47,636 nt of DNA from Deltaproteobacteria bacterium. GTDB lineage: Bacteria; Desulfobacterota; Syntrophia; Syntrophales; Smithellaceae. Shown here piece by piece: positions 25,534-34,995 of this stretch. The position numbers were made by a program, and so were the translations under genes. Each line of letters begins with the position of its first letter. Within the stretch, counting starts at the first letter, position 1. The DNA is taken from positions 1 to 47,636 of the forward strand of contig JANYAY010000098.1 of the NCBI GenBank assembly GCA_025361065.1, written 5' to 3'. The notes below the pieces were generated by a model that did no database searches, was not told the origin of the DNA, and worked only from the letters and a program-made list of their open reading frames with translations.

Positions 25534-26781
25534 CTAGGAATTCATCGAATCTAAAAATTCCTGGTTCGTTTCTGTTTTCTTGATCTTGCCAATGATAAAT
25601 TCCATGGCATCAACAGGATTCATTTCCTGGAGAAGCCTGCGCAATATCCAGATACGGTTTAAATTGTTTTTGGCGATAAGCAATTCTTCTTTTCTGGTTC
25701 CGGAACGGATCAAATCAAAGGCAGGGAAAACCCGACGATCAGCAATACGGCGGTCGAGATGCAGTTCCATATTGCCTGTCCCTTTGAATTCTTCAAAAAT
25801 GACTTCGTCCATGCGGCTCCCGGTATCAATCAGGGCCGTGGAAATAATTGTCAAACTGCCGCCGTTTTCGATGTTACGGGCTGCGCCGAAGAAACGTTTG
25901 GGTTTATGCAACGCATTGGAATCCACACCGCCGGAGAGAACTTTGCCGCTGGGCGGAACTACTGTATTATAAGCCCGGGCTAAACGGGTGATGCTGTCTA
26001 ACAGGATAACCACGTCTTTTTTGTGTTCGACCAGGCGCTTGGCCTTTTCAATAACCATTTCCGCCACCTGGACGTGACGGGAGGCCGGTTCATCAAACGT
26101 TGATGAAATTACTTCACCGGCAACACTGCGCTGCATATCGGTAACTTCTTCCGGCCGTTCATCAATCAAAAGCACCATCAGCACTACTTCTTTGTGGTTG
26201 GCCGTTATGCTGTGGGCAATATCCTGCAGGAGGACTGTTTTGCCGGCACGGGGTGGAGAAACAATCAATCCTCGCTGTCCCTTGCCGATCGGTGTAAATA
26301 AATCCATAACCCTGGTGGAAAAATTTTCCGGATCAAATTCCAGATTCAATTTTTCCAGCGGATAAAGAGGAGTTAAATTGTCAAAAAGAATCTTGTCACG
26401 GGCAGACTCGGGACTTTCGAAATTAACCGTATCAACTTTCAGGAGGGCAAAATATTTCTCTCCTTCTTTGGGCGGCCGGACCTCGCCGGAGATCGTATCG
26501 CCGGTTTTTAAATTGAAACGTCGAATCTGCGAGGGCGAAATGTAGATATCGTCCGGACTAGGCAGATAATTGTAGTCCACAGCTCGTAAAAAGCCGAATC
26601 CATCCGGCAGGATTTCCAAAACGCCCGAACCGGAAATCACGCCATTTTTTTCGGCCTGCGCCTGAAGAATCGCAAAGATTAAATCCTGACGGCGCATACT
26701 GCTGGCACCGGGCACAGTCAAATCTTTGGCCAGATTATTGAGTTCACTGATCGGCAACCTTTTAATGTCTTCGATATGCAT
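25534..26781 (-). CDS. rho: Transcription termination factor Rho
   Basis: 415 residues from ATG 26781 (MHIEDIKRL) with AAGGAAG upstream; eleven more open codons precede it. The N-terminal RNA-binding part has the Rho_N helix bundle and the cold-shock-like fold ([20 protein letters not shown]). The ATPase has Walker A SPPRAGKT (175-182), then [28 protein letters not shown], the Q-loop region and the R-loop [21 protein letters not shown]. It is a hexameric RNA helicase ending factor-dependent transcription. Top gene of the minus-strand housekeeping series, so its promoter should be in 26782-27176. Confidence 0.97.
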   Translation of the reverse strand: MHIEDIKRLPISELNNLAKDLTVPGASSMRRQDLIFAILQAQAEKNGVISGSGVLEILPDGFGFLRAVDYNYLPSPDDIYISPSQIRRFNLKTGDTISGEVRPPKEGEKYFALLKVDTVNFESPESARDKILFDNLTPLYPLEKLNLEFDPENFSTRVMDLFTPIGKGQRGLIVSPPRAGKTVLLQDIAHSITANHKEVVLMVLLIDERPEEVTDMQRSVAGEVISSTFDEPASRHVQVAEMVIEKAKRLVEHKKDVVILLDSITRLARAYNTVVPPSGKVLSGGVDSNALHKPKRFFGAARNIENGGSLTIISTALIDTGSRMDEVIFEEFKGTGNMELHLDRRIADRRVFPAFDLIRSGTRKEELLIAKNNLNRIWILRRLLQEMNPVDAMEFIIGKIKKTETNQEFLDSMNS

Positions 26782-27176
26782 AAATACTTCCTTGTTTAGA
26801 TTAAAATCAGACAACTCAAGACGTTATTCTGATATGCTGTATATGCGATTTTTTTCTGCATTATTATTCAAAAGATGCACTTGGATACACTGAGTCACGA
26901 TTATTTTAGCAGTCAGAGATTAATATCGGCTTGTTTATTAGAATACTTGAAACACTCCAAAGGGCAGAGCCTAAAAAGGCCTCTTAATGAATTGCCTAGT
27001 AGCCTATATCATCCCAGGCTGCCTGTCAATATATTTTATAAAAATTGCTATAAATATCTATTTTAATGTGTATATTTGCCTTCAACCCAATTTTCTCCTT
27101 GATTCCTGCGTGAGAATAAGCTAAATGATTTCAAATAATTAATTTGTTTTCGTTTAGGAAAGGTACTTGAATTTAT
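26782..27176. other. Divergent intergenic region between rho and the helicase gene
   Basis: 395 bp, AT-rich in the right half. It should hold promoters for both rho (minus) and the DEAD-box gene (plus) and possibly a rho leader. I see no convincing gene or clear hairpin in it. Confidence 0.5.
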
Positions 27177-28664
27177 ATGGAAGAAATTAAAAAGAGTGAA
27201 GAAAATAATATTGAACCGGTAGATGCTCTGGCCGAGATTTCCCTGGAAGAGCTGGCACCGGAACTGCGGACTGCCTGCAAAAACGCCGGGTGGGAAAGTT
27301 TAGTGCCGGTACAGGCCAAATCCATTCCTTACATTCTGGCAGGTCGCGATATGATGGTTCAATCGCGCACCGGCAGCGGCAAGACGGGTGCCTATATTTT
27401 GCCGATTATGCAGAAAATTGATCTGAAGCGGAATGTTGCCCAGGCCATGGTGCTTGTACCTACCCGAGAGCTCGCTTTGCAGGTATCCCGGGAGGCCCAG
27501 ATGCTGGTTGCCGGCTCGGATTTACGAGTCGCTGTGGTTTATGGAGGAGTCGGTTACGCCGCCCAGCTCGAAGCGTTTCGCGGTGGGGCTCAACTGGTTG
27601 TCGGCACACCGGGCCGTATTCTGGACCATTTATTGAAAAATGCCTTGTCGCTGGATCATCTGAAAATATTAATTTTCGATGAAGCCGACCGTATGTTATC
27701 TATGGGATTTTATCCGGATATGGTAAAAATCCGCAAATATATCCCGTCGAAGGATATAGTCAGCAGCATGTTTTCCGCAACGTTTCCTCCCCAGGTAATC
27801 CGCCTTTCCGCTCAGTTTCTCCGGAAACCGGAATTACTTAGTCTGAGCGGCAATCAGGTGCACATTGCCGAGATTCAACATGCCTATTACGTTGTTCCCG
27901 GCATGCGCAAAGAAAGATCGCTCGTCCGCATTCTGGAAATCGAAAATCCCTCTTCGGCCATTATCTTCTGTAACACAAAAGACACCGTTCATTATCTATC
28001 CGTTGTCCTGAAGCGCTTCGGTTATGATGCTGATGAGCTGAGTTCTGATCTGGCGCAGAGTGCCAGAGAAAAAGTCATGGCGCGCGTCCGGCGCGGCGCT
28101 CTGCGTTTCCTGGTAGCGACAGATGTAGCTGCCCGCGGTATTGATATCCCCGATTTGTCTCATGTTATTCAGTATGAACCGCCGGAAGACCCGGAGGCCT
28201 ATATTCACCGCGCCGGCCGCACCGGACGGATGGGCTCCAGCGGCGTGGCTATTTCCGTGGTTGCGGAAATGGAAAAATTCAAGCTACAGAACATTGCCCG
28301 CTTTTATAACATAACCATGGAAGAGCGCCCCCTGCCCGATGACGAAGAAATAGAAAGAGTCGTAGCGGAAAGAATAACGGCGCTCCTGGAAGCGCGCCTG
28401 CGCTCCCGGGATAATCTGGAAATCGAACGCATGCAGCGTTTTGTGCCGCTCGCGAGAAATCTGACCCAGGCTGAAGATGAACTGGCGTTAATTGCCATGC
28501 TGCTGGATGACTATTACCAGCAAACACTGCATGCGCCGCCGGTTCAATTGGCTCCCGTTCCCGAGCCGCAACCCGAACCGCAGCACGAACCGCAGCACAT
28601 GTCTTCGCACAAACCGGCCAAAAAACGGCCGCGGCCGGGTCATAAGAAAGAAAGGACATATTAG
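27177..28664 (+). CDS. DEAD-box ATP-dependent RNA helicase
   Basis: 495 residues. Motifs in order: Q motif region (PVQAKSIP), Walker A SRTGSGKT (63-70), PTREL, GGVGY, TPGR, DEAD (168-171), SAT (200-202), VATDVAARGIDIPD and HRAGRTGR (344-351). After the core is a charged helical region with a 'ITALLEARLRSRDN' segment and a Pro/Gln/His-rich tail (VPEPQPEPQHEPQHM) ending in basic residues that likely help bind RNA. It is of the RhlE/DeaD type, acting in mRNA or ribosome remodelling. AGGAAAGG lies upstream of the ATG. The lipoprotein gene follows 6 bp after its stop. Confidence 0.94.
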   Translation: MEEIKKSEENNIEPVDALAEISLEELAPELRTACKNAGWESLVPVQAKSIPYILAGRDMMVQSRTGSGKTGAYILPIMQKIDLKRNVAQAMVLVPTRELALQVSREAQMLVAGSDLRVAVVYGGVGYAAQLEAFRGGAQLVVGTPGRILDHLLKNALSLDHLKILIFDEADRMLSMGFYPDMVKIRKYIPSKDIVSSMFSATFPPQVIRLSAQFLRKPELLSLSGNQVHIAEIQHAYYVVPGMRKERSLVRILEIENPSSAIIFCNTKDTVHYLSVVLKRFGYDADELSSDLAQSAREKVMARVRRGALRFLVATDVAARGIDIPDLSHVIQYEPPEDPEAYIHRAGRTGRMGSSGVAISVVAEMEKFKLQNIARFYNITMEERPLPDDEEIERVVAERITALLEARLRSRDNLEIERMQRFVPLARNLTQAEDELALIAMLLDDYYQQTLHAPPVQLAPVPEPQPEPQHEPQHMSSHKPAKKRPRPGHKKERTY

Positions 28665-28670
28665 GAATCA

Positions 28671-29567
28671 ATGCTATCCGATGTTTTTCGTTTAGTTAGA
28701 ATTATCTGCGCCTGCGCTCTATTGATTACTTTGCTTGCGTGCGTAACTGCGCCGAAAGAAATTCCACTACCGCCAAAACCGGCGAAAATTGCCGTTGTTT
28801 TAGGCGCGGGCGCATCTAAAGGTTTTGCCCATATTGGAGTTTTAAAAATTCTGGAATTAAATAAAATTCCTATCCATATGATTGTCGGCACCAGCGTCGG
28901 TTCTTTTGTCGGCAGTTTGTATGCCTATGGCTACAATCCGTATGAACTGCAGACAATTGCGTTCACCCTGCAGAAAGATGACGTTGCCGATTATATCATC
29001 CCGGATAATGGCTTCATCAAGGGAGATAAACTCGAAAATTTCATCAATAATAAGGTGAAATATACGCCCCTAGATAAATTCAAAATTCCTTTTTACGCTG
29101 TAACGACGAATATCCAAAACGGCGAAGAAATGGTTTTCGGCCGCGGAAATACCGGCAAAGCCGTGCGGGCGAGTTGCTCGATTCCCGGCATTTTCCAGCC
29201 GGCTGTAATTGGTGGTAATATGTATGTTGATGGTGGAGTCGTGAGCCCCCTGGCAATCGATGTTGCCCGCCGCTATGGTGCTGATGTCGTCATCGCCGTT
29301 GATATTTCATCGAGTCTGGCATCGTCTCCGCCGACGGGTACCATCGAAACGATCATGCAGGCCATTGATATAATGTACAGCAAAATGGCTGCCTTTCAGC
29401 TAAAAAACGCCGATGTTGTCATCAAACCCAAGGTCGGTTACATCGGCTCCAGTGATTTCTCCAAAAGGCATGAAGCCATTTTGGAAGGTGAAAAGGCGGC
29501 AAGCGATGCCATACCGGCAATTAATCAAATTCTCGCTAAACTGCGCCAGGAAGGTCGATTGCCGTAA
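28671..29567 (+). CDS. Patatin-like phospholipase, lipoprotein (RssA-like)
   Basis: 298 residues. Signal peptide with a lipobox (LLAC, Cys24), so probably membrane-anchored outside the cytoplasm. Patatin motifs: oxyanion loop LGAGASKGFAHIG (44-56), nucleophile GTSVG with S75, and the catalytic Asp in VDGG (187-189). Ser-Asp dyad lipid acyl hydrolase; the natural lipid is unknown. It directly follows the helicase gene and is probably co-transcribed with it and the SnoaL-like gene. The intact active site argues against a structural-only role. Confidence 0.9.
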   Translation: MLSDVFRLVRIICACALLITLLACVTAPKEIPLPPKPAKIAVVLGAGASKGFAHIGVLKILELNKIPIHMIVGTSVGSFVGSLYAYGYNPYELQTIAFTLQKDDVADYIIPDNGFIKGDKLENFINNKVKYTPLDKFKIPFYAVTTNIQNGEEMVFGRGNTGKAVRASCSIPGIFQPAVIGGNMYVDGGVVSPLAIDVARRYGADVVIAVDISSSLASSPPTGTIETIMQAIDIMYSKMAAFQLKNADVVIKPKVGYIGSSDFSKRHEAILEGEKAASDAIPAINQILAKLRQEGRLP

Positions 29568-29647
29568 CGGGAAGGGGCAGATAGGATTTATCGGGAAACC
29601 ATAAAAACAGTAGTTATGCTTTCCCAAATGATCAAGGAGGCACGAAG

Positions 29648-30001
29648 ATGGAAATACGTCAATTAATCGAAACTTATCACAGTGCTTGGACTGCCGGGGA
29701 TATTGCCGGCGCGCGCGGTTGCCTGGCCGATGACCTTGATTTTCGCGGCAGTATTGATACATTTGATAAAGCTGATGATTTCGTTGCCGCTTTAACACAA
29801 TTCCAGAGCATGTTGAGCCGGGTTACTATGCTGCGACGGTTCTTTGATAACGAAGGCGGAGTCCTGCTGTACGACTGTGCAACTGCTACTCCGGCAGGTG
29901 TGATTCGGACTGCCGAGTTCTTCACTGTGCGCGATGGTAAGATTACCGAAATTCGCCTGGTCTTCGATGCCACAGAGCTGCGAAAGCTCATGCAGCCGTG
30001 A
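29648..30001 (+). CDS. SnoaL/NTF2-like small protein
   Basis: 117 residues, ATG behind AAGGAGG. Pattern of the NTF2-like cone fold: IRQLIETYHSAWTAGDIAGA, LADDLDFRGSIDTFDKADDF, and the last strands AEFFTVRDGKITEIRLVFD. Such proteins bind or isomerise small hydrophobic molecules; no catalytic residues can be assigned. It lies 80 bp after the patatin gene on the same strand. Confidence 0.83.
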   Translation: MEIRQLIETYHSAWTAGDIAGARGCLADDLDFRGSIDTFDKADDFVAALTQFQSMLSRVTMLRRFFDNEGGVLLYDCATATPAGVIRTAEFFTVRDGKITEIRLVFDATELRKLMQP

Positions 30002-30330
30002 AATTGGTCCCGGCAGCTGAAGAAATAATTAGATGATGCACATGGCCAGGGAAGAAAACAAGTAAGGCCAATAGTTCGTCATGCTGAACTTGCGGTAAAT
30101 CCTGCTGGTTCAATGGCTTTATTCCTCGTTTCAACCTACGAGGCCCACAGAGCAAAATGAATCACTCTCTTAGCTCGTAAATGAAGGGACACTTTCCGGC
30201 TGAAATCAATGATAATAAGCTTATAATACGTAAACTGTGTGGTCATGGAAAAACCCTTTGTCGGAGAAAATAAGAGAATGTGTTTTCCGCCATCATGGTG
30301 CGGGACAAATCAACTTTGGAGGTATCGGCT
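30002..30330. other. Intergenic region
   Basis: 329 bp between two plus-strand genes. No gene, strong hairpin or repeat recognised. A promoter for the next gene probably lies here. The last bases hold its Shine-Dalgarno (TTGGAGG). Confidence 0.45.
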
Positions 30331-31221
30331 ATGGCTACGTTGCTGGAGATTCTGGAATGCAAGTACCCTGTCATTCAGGGGCCAGTTGGTGCATTAAACA
30401 GTCCCCGGTTTATTGCGGCAATTTCTGAGGCCGGGGCTTTCGGTATGTTGGCCCTGGGCTTCTCCACCGCGGAAGAGGCCAGGCGTCTGGCCGGAGAAGT
30501 GCGGCAGTTGACGAACAAGCCCTTCGGCGCCAATCTCATGACCATGAATCCGGCCAATTTCGAAATCCTTGACATCCTGTCGTCTCTTGGCGTGAAAACC
30601 GTCACGACGTCGGGCGGCTCACCCAAAAGCCTTATCCCGCAAATTCACGCCCTGGGGATGAAAACCCTGCATGTCCTTCTTTCCCTTCCCACAGCGATCA
30701 AGGCCGCACAGGCCGGAACGGACGGCGTCATTGTTTCCGGCCTCGAATCCGGCGGTCTGCGCTCCCGCAGTTCGGAATCATCGACCATGGTGCTAGTACC
30801 GCTGGTAGCTGATCATGTGAACGTGCCCATCGTGGCCGCCGGAGGCATAGCGGACAGAAGGGGCTATCGGGCCGCGCTTGCCCTGGGTGCCCAAGGGGTT
30901 CAGATCGGCACACGCCTCATTGCCACAGAGGAATCTCCGGCCCATAAGGCCTGGAAAGAGGCCATCATCAACTGCAGCGACGGCGGCACTGATCTCCTTC
31001 CCACGGCCAACATGAAGATGCGCGTTATCCCAACCCCCAAACTACGGGCGGAAATGAACGATCCGACGATCGATCTTGCCCAGAAATACAATCTGGGCTT
31101 TGTCACAGAAGCCTGGCCCACGGGTAATTTCGATCTGTTTCCCGCCGGTTCCGGCCAGGTGGCCGCACTGATCAAGGAAATCAAATCCGTCAAGGCCGTG
31201 ATCGAGGAACTTGTAGCCTGA
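30331..31221 (+). CDS. Nitronate monooxygenase-like flavin protein
   Basis: 296 residues from ATG 30331 (MATLLEILECKYPVIQGP), with GGAGG upstream; an earlier ATG in the same frame lacks support. TIM-barrel FMN enzyme of the NMO/FabK/2-nitropropane dioxygenase family: IQGPVGALNSPRFIAAISEAG, PFGANLMT, VPIVAAGGIADRRGYRAALA and GAQGVQIGTRLIATEESPAH form the FMN phosphate site. The usual catalytic His in the GxEAGGH motif is Leu here (GLESGGLRS, L143). It may therefore not be a true nitronate oxidase or enoyl-ACP reductase. Ends about 115 bp before convergent genes. Confidence 0.88.
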   Translation: MATLLEILECKYPVIQGPVGALNSPRFIAAISEAGAFGMLALGFSTAEEARRLAGEVRQLTNKPFGANLMTMNPANFEILDILSSLGVKTVTTSGGSPKSLIPQIHALGMKTLHVLLSLPTAIKAAQAGTDGVIVSGLESGGLRSRSSESSTMVLVPLVADHVNVPIVAAGGIADRRGYRAALALGAQGVQIGTRLIATEESPAHKAWKEAIINCSDGGTDLLPTANMKMRVIPTPKLRAEMNDPTIDLAQKYNLGFVTEAWPTGNFDLFPAGSGQVAALIKEIKSVKAVIEELVA

Positions 31222-31337
31222 TGATCAGGAATATCGGCCCTTCTCAGGGAAGTACATAAAAGGAATACTGCGGCTATAGCCGTGGGTTGACATGTACCAT
31301 CCTTGATTCCGCAACGGGCAATAATTGGAAATTGACC

Positions 31338-31916
31338 TCACGGTTTTTCAAAATGATGATAATCTTTCGGCTGCTCGAAATTACCTCCCCAGTGCCAGCC
31401 GCGTTTTAGAAATTCCCGCGCAACGGGGTGATCGGCGGTGATGGTGCCTGCTTGCCCCGGTTTATACACTGCACCTTCCGGAGCGATTTCCCCTTGGGGA
31501 TAGATAACCGGATTTTGCACGGGATTGATGTCCACAGCGCGCCCCAGGGAATGCATCGACAATTTAGTCGTCCCTTCAATTGTGCGAAAATTGAAACCGG
31601 AAGAATTGTTGGCGGCCATCGATTTATAGTCATCCCACTGGTATTCGGCAACGGGAATGACACGGCCGACGGGAAATTTCAGTTTTTCAATCAGCGCAAA
31701 TATTGCACAGACATCGTCTTCGAGCACGCTATGGACAATTATCTGCCCCTGATGCCTTTTGCCGTCAAATGAATAATAGAAAACGTCGATAAATGATAAA
31801 CTGTCGACTATTTCCTCCGGAGCCATTGTTCCTTCAATGGCTTCCAGAAAGGTGATTTCGCTGTCCACAATTATCTCTTCTTGATCTGACATTAAACAGT
31901 CTCCGTCATAACTCAT
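31338..31916 (-). CDS. M15-family peptidase (D-Ala/L-Ala-D-Glu peptidase-like)
   Basis: 192 residues. The C-terminal 90 residues are an M15C-type metallopeptidase domain: TKLSMHSLGRAVDINP (zinc His122 and Asp129), then RGWHWGGNF and KDYHHFEKP with the third His ligand. Relatives are phage endolysins and VanY-like enzymes that cut peptidoglycan stem peptides. No signal peptide is seen, so a cytosolic place is likely unless exported otherwise. That would suit processing of imported muropeptides. ATG 31916 overlaps the DUF4922 gene by 11 bp; ATG 31892 (MSDQEE) has a better GGAGA and is an alternative. Last gene of the minus-strand series. Confidence 0.85.
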   Translation of the reverse strand: MSYDGDCLMSDQEEIIVDSEITFLEAIEGTMAPEEIVDSLSFIDVFYYSFDGKRHQGQIIVHSVLEDDVCAIFALIEKLKFPVGRVIPVAEYQWDDYKSMAANNSSGFNFRTIEGTTKLSMHSLGRAVDINPVQNPVIYPQGEIAPEGAVYKPGQAGTITADHPVAREFLKRGWHWGGNFEQPKDYHHFEKP

Positions 31917-32874
31917 TAATTATTTTCTTCATCATGTCTTCCGACACTGACACTTCTGCATAGATACTACGAATATTTTCACAATCCAGACGGTTGAAAT
32001 TCAGTTCCCACGGAGTGATGACGACTCCGGCCATTTCTATTGTGCCCGGAGAGACGAAAATTCTTTGTTCACCTTCGAGATAAAAGGCATCCGGCCGATG
32101 CCGGGAGCGCAAGAATATCATTATCCGCCAGACGCCGTCGGCAAAAGAGCAAACCACATTGACCAGAGGCTCACCACTTATGGGAATAATGGTTTGCGCA
32201 GCCTGGATCAGACGAGCAAATTGCCGCAGCAACAAATCTTTGTCGCTTCCGGCCAATACCAGTACAGAGCGATCAATGCCCTCTCCCCGATAAATCTGAA
32301 CAGAGGTATCTTTGATTATTTGGAAGCGGCCGGGGAAGAATTGCGTGAGCGGCAAGGCATCGGCCGGTACTGCCTGAAAGTGCAAATGATCGGGAGCCGA
32401 TGCACCGCAAGCCGGTCCATTGTAAAATACAATAAAATCGGGGGACATATCTGCAGCTAAGTCCAGCAGCCGGGTAAGCGATGCCGCAATTGCCTGGGGT
32501 TGATGCTGCATATGGACAACCGTGAAATGTCCGGCAAAAGCAGGCGCAGGATTGCAGAGAATCAGAAAATCCTGCCGATAGAGGATTCCCTTTTGCTCGC
32601 GGGGACGGTTAGCAGCGCATAAAAAGCAGGGCCTGTTTTTAATTGATTCATAATCAACGGCGGCGCCTGCACTTACTGATCTGGCCGGATTGAATTGCAG
32701 ATATACTTCATAGCCGCTGCAGGAGAGCAATCTGGTGTGAATGGCAGCTAGCATTGCATAGGCAGAAGCCAGCAGCGGCCAGTTTTTCTTTTGTTCTTCC
32801 AGAAGATCGGCACAAAGCGCAGGGAGTTGCACCTGATCACGGCCGGGGAATATAGCGAAAATTTGACTTTCCAA
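31906..32874 (-). CDS. DUF4922-type HIT-like nucleotidyltransferase/phosphorylase
   Basis: 322 residues. The hallmark is FYNGPACGASAPDHLHFQA: a glycine-rich loop, then H163-L-H165-F-Q167, which matches the HxHxQ nucleotidyl-binding motif of GalT/Ap4A phosphorylase/GDP-galactose phosphorylase enzymes. CFLC at 83-86 may bind metal. No signal peptide, so cytosolic. From memory, DUF4922 genes in Bacteroidetes often occur near SpoIID/LytB, GT2 and sugar-nucleotide genes; the same types occur in this window. A role in turning a nucleotide sugar over is inferred. It is translationally coupled to the M15 peptidase (11-bp overlap). Confidence 0.82.
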   Translation of the reverse strand: MESQIFAIFPGRDQVQLPALCADLLEEQKKNWPLLASAYAMLAAIHTRLLSCSGYEVYLQFNPARSVSAGAAVDYESIKNRPCFLCAANRPREQKGILYRQDFLILCNPAPAFAGHFTVVHMQHQPQAIAASLTRLLDLAADMSPDFIVFYNGPACGASAPDHLHFQAVPADALPLTQFFPGRFQIIKDTSVQIYRGEGIDRSVLVLAGSDKDLLLRQFARLIQAAQTIIPISGEPLVNVVCSFADGVWRIMIFLRSRHRPDAFYLEGEQRIFVSPGTIEMAGVVITPWELNFNRLDCENIRSIYAEVSVSEDMMKKIINEL

Positions 32875-32968
32875 ATTATCTCCTTCTAATCATTCCATGT
32901 CTTTCACCGGCGCGTAGTCGGGAGAATTTCCAAAAAGTACAAACACCAAATGTAATTACCTCAATGTC

Positions 32969-34414
32969 TCAGACGTTGGTTTGACGACGCAAAGGTGTTT
33001 GCTTGTTTAGTTCTTGTCGTGCCCTGATTTCCAGCGTGCGCAGTTTATCTTTATAAAAATCATTGCTATTTTGTTTTTCGACGGAAAGTGCGGCATCGGT
33101 GTTATCCGGCCAGCGGCGGCACAGATAAAGGCTTTGATAAATACGACCTATTTTATATTCGCGTGTTATTCTCAAGGCAACCGCGTAATCTTCTCCATAG
33201 CCTACATTGGGGAAACCGATTTTCCGTAGAATCGCCGTATTGAAGGCCCGGGGAGCACCCAGCCCGTTTACGCGCAAGGCGTTATTGTGGCCGTTGGCTT
33301 TTGTCCATTCGCGATGATCGATCAGACCCGGGGGAATTTTCTGCAAACACTCGTTGACTATCGTATAAGAACCGATGACCATGGCATAGTCCCCTGTGGC
33401 AAAAACGGCGGCAATATTTTGCAGCGTATCGGGTGAAGAGTAAAGATCGTCCGAATCAAGCTGCACGGCGTACTTTCCGCAGCAAGAAGAGTAGATTGCT
33501 TCATTCCAGCAGCCGCCTATGCTGAGATCGAAACGGCCGGGAATCAGATGATGGATTTTCGGGTACCGGGCAGCAAGCTTTTTAACAATTTGTGTCGTGC
33601 CGTCGGTAGAATGATTATCCACGACAATAATATTAAAGTCGAAATTTGTTTTTTGAGCAAGCGCACTTTCCAGAGCATCCCTGATTGTTTTTTTGCGGTT
33701 GAGCACCGGAATTACAATACTGGCCTGCAAGGGAAAGGAAACAAAGGCCTGTCCGGCTTTTTTAGTGCGCGGCGGCAGATAGGCACCCGCTAATTTTAAA
33801 TAACGCGTGGCCACTTTTTCCAGTTTCTTTTGCCGTTTGGCATTGCAACCGGCAACATAAGCAAAATGAGCCTCCTGTGGTTTATCTTTACTGTTTGCTG
33901 ACGTTTCCTTGCCGGTTACAACTGAATAGAGCAATTCCGGAATGTGAAAAATTGCATAATCGAGAGAGATTTTCAGCCGTAAATCATAAAAAGCAAGATC
34001 GGGATCTCTAGGCAATGCACCATATCTTTTCAGAATCGTTTTCAGGGCGGCAGTGGAAAAAAGCAAAACATCGCCGAAATGGAAATCGTCGCGGATACTT
34101 CCCGGTTGATAATCGATGAGCGGACGGGGAATGAGTCCGTTTTCTTCTTGCAGAAAATAGTCGGAGTAAACAAGCCCGGCATGAGTATCATTGGCTGCGG
34201 CAATCAGGCGGGGGATTGCGTCTTCATTAATCCTGATATCATTTTTCGTGTTGATGGCGAGCAGATAGGGGGCTTTTGTTTTTTGCAGGAAGGAAGATAA
34301 ATTTTTAATCAACCCACCAATGTTTCCATTGATCAGATCGCCGGGGCCTACCTGCTCTGCGTTACTCAGAGCATAAAATAAAAACTCGCCGAATTTGCAG
34401 CATGTGTAAGTCAT
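32969..34414 (-). CDS. Family 2 glycosyltransferase with a degenerate N-terminal GT-like half
   Basis: 481 residues. The C-terminal part from about 230 is a canonical GT-A domain: ASIVIPVLNRKKTIRDALES, NIIVVDNHSTDGT, a DxD-type site LDSDD (about 319-323) and an ED at GYGEDYAVAL. The first 220 residues also look GT-A-like (LIAAANDTHAGLVYSDYFL) but lack the motifs. No membrane helix, so a soluble or peripheral inner-leaflet enzyme. It probably uses a nucleotide sugar for a cell envelope glycan. Between lptE and the DUF4922 gene, 94 bp upstream of the latter. Confidence 0.87.
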   Translation of the reverse strand: MTYTCCKFGEFLFYALSNAEQVGPGDLINGNIGGLIKNLSSFLQKTKAPYLLAINTKNDIRINEDAIPRLIAAANDTHAGLVYSDYFLQEENGLIPRPLIDYQPGSIRDDFHFGDVLLFSTAALKTILKRYGALPRDPDLAFYDLRLKISLDYAIFHIPELLYSVVTGKETSANSKDKPQEAHFAYVAGCNAKRQKKLEKVATRYLKLAGAYLPPRTKKAGQAFVSFPLQASIVIPVLNRKKTIRDALESALAQKTNFDFNIIVVDNHSTDGTTQIVKKLAARYPKIHHLIPGRFDLSIGGCWNEAIYSSCCGKYAVQLDSDDLYSSPDTLQNIAAVFATGDYAMVIGSYTIVNECLQKIPPGLIDHREWTKANGHNNALRVNGLGAPRAFNTAILRKIGFPNVGYGEDYAVALRITREYKIGRIYQSLYLCRRWPDNTDAALSVEKQNSNDFYKDKLRTLEIRARQELNKQTPLRRQTNV

Positions 34415-34445
34415 GGTTATAGGGTAATGCGTTCAGAATAATCTG

Positions 34446-34985
34446 TTAAAAACCGGACATCATCTGATTGAAAGTTTTTTCCGCCGTATCATTGGCCAGT
34501 TTAATAAACGCAGTTCTTCTGGTTGCCGGCAGCAGATTGATATTGTTATCGACGGTGTAATCAACCGTTCCGACAATGCCTCGCGATTGCCAGATGTCCT
34601 TGCCGCTTTCTTTTTCCCGGAAAGTTAATTCCATGGTTATTGTTGCCCTTTCTTCCGCTGCTATTGTATTGCCGCGATAGGAAAGGGGCGCCAGGGTGAG
34701 ATTGAGGATGCCCCCTTTGATTGTTGCATCCGCTAATTCCACACTCTCGACAACTTTAAAACGGTGAGACTGAACAAACTGGTCGATGAAAGCGGTACGA
34801 ACATAATTTTCCAATTCAGCTTGAGCGGTTTTATTGTCGAACTGTCCCACATAAATTTTTTGGATGCGTTTGTCGATGTATTCACCCTGCGGAGCAAAGC
34901 CATAGCCGCAGGCAATGATCATTGCGCAAAAAAAGTAGATAAATACTGCTCTCATCCATGACTGTCTGATTTTCTTATTCATCAT
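34446..34985 (-). CDS. lptE: LPS-assembly lipoprotein LptE
   Basis: 179 residues from ATG 34985. Signal peptide with lipobox IIAC (Cys26), followed by GYGFAPQG, IQKIYVGQFDNKTAQAELEN and RTAFIDQFVQ, the usual LptE beginning. LptE plugs the LptD barrel in the outer membrane for LPS export, so the cell makes LPS. Position directly after leuS (10 bp) is a frequent order in proteobacteria; the usual next gene holA is missing here and a glycosyltransferase follows instead. Confidence 0.85.
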   Translation of the reverse strand: MMNKKIRQSWMRAVFIYFFCAMIIACGYGFAPQGEYIDKRIQKIYVGQFDNKTAQAELENYVRTAFIDQFVQSHRFKVVESVELADATIKGGILNLTLAPLSYRGNTIAAEERATITMELTFREKESGKDIWQSRGIVGTVDYTVDNNINLLPATRRTAFIKLANDTAEKTFNQMMSGF

Positions 34986-34995
34986 AAAGCTTTCT

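Noticed and set aside
26875-27066. 63-residue plus-strand frame upstream of the helicase
   Set aside because: No start signal or family features; lies in an AT-rich divergent promoter region.
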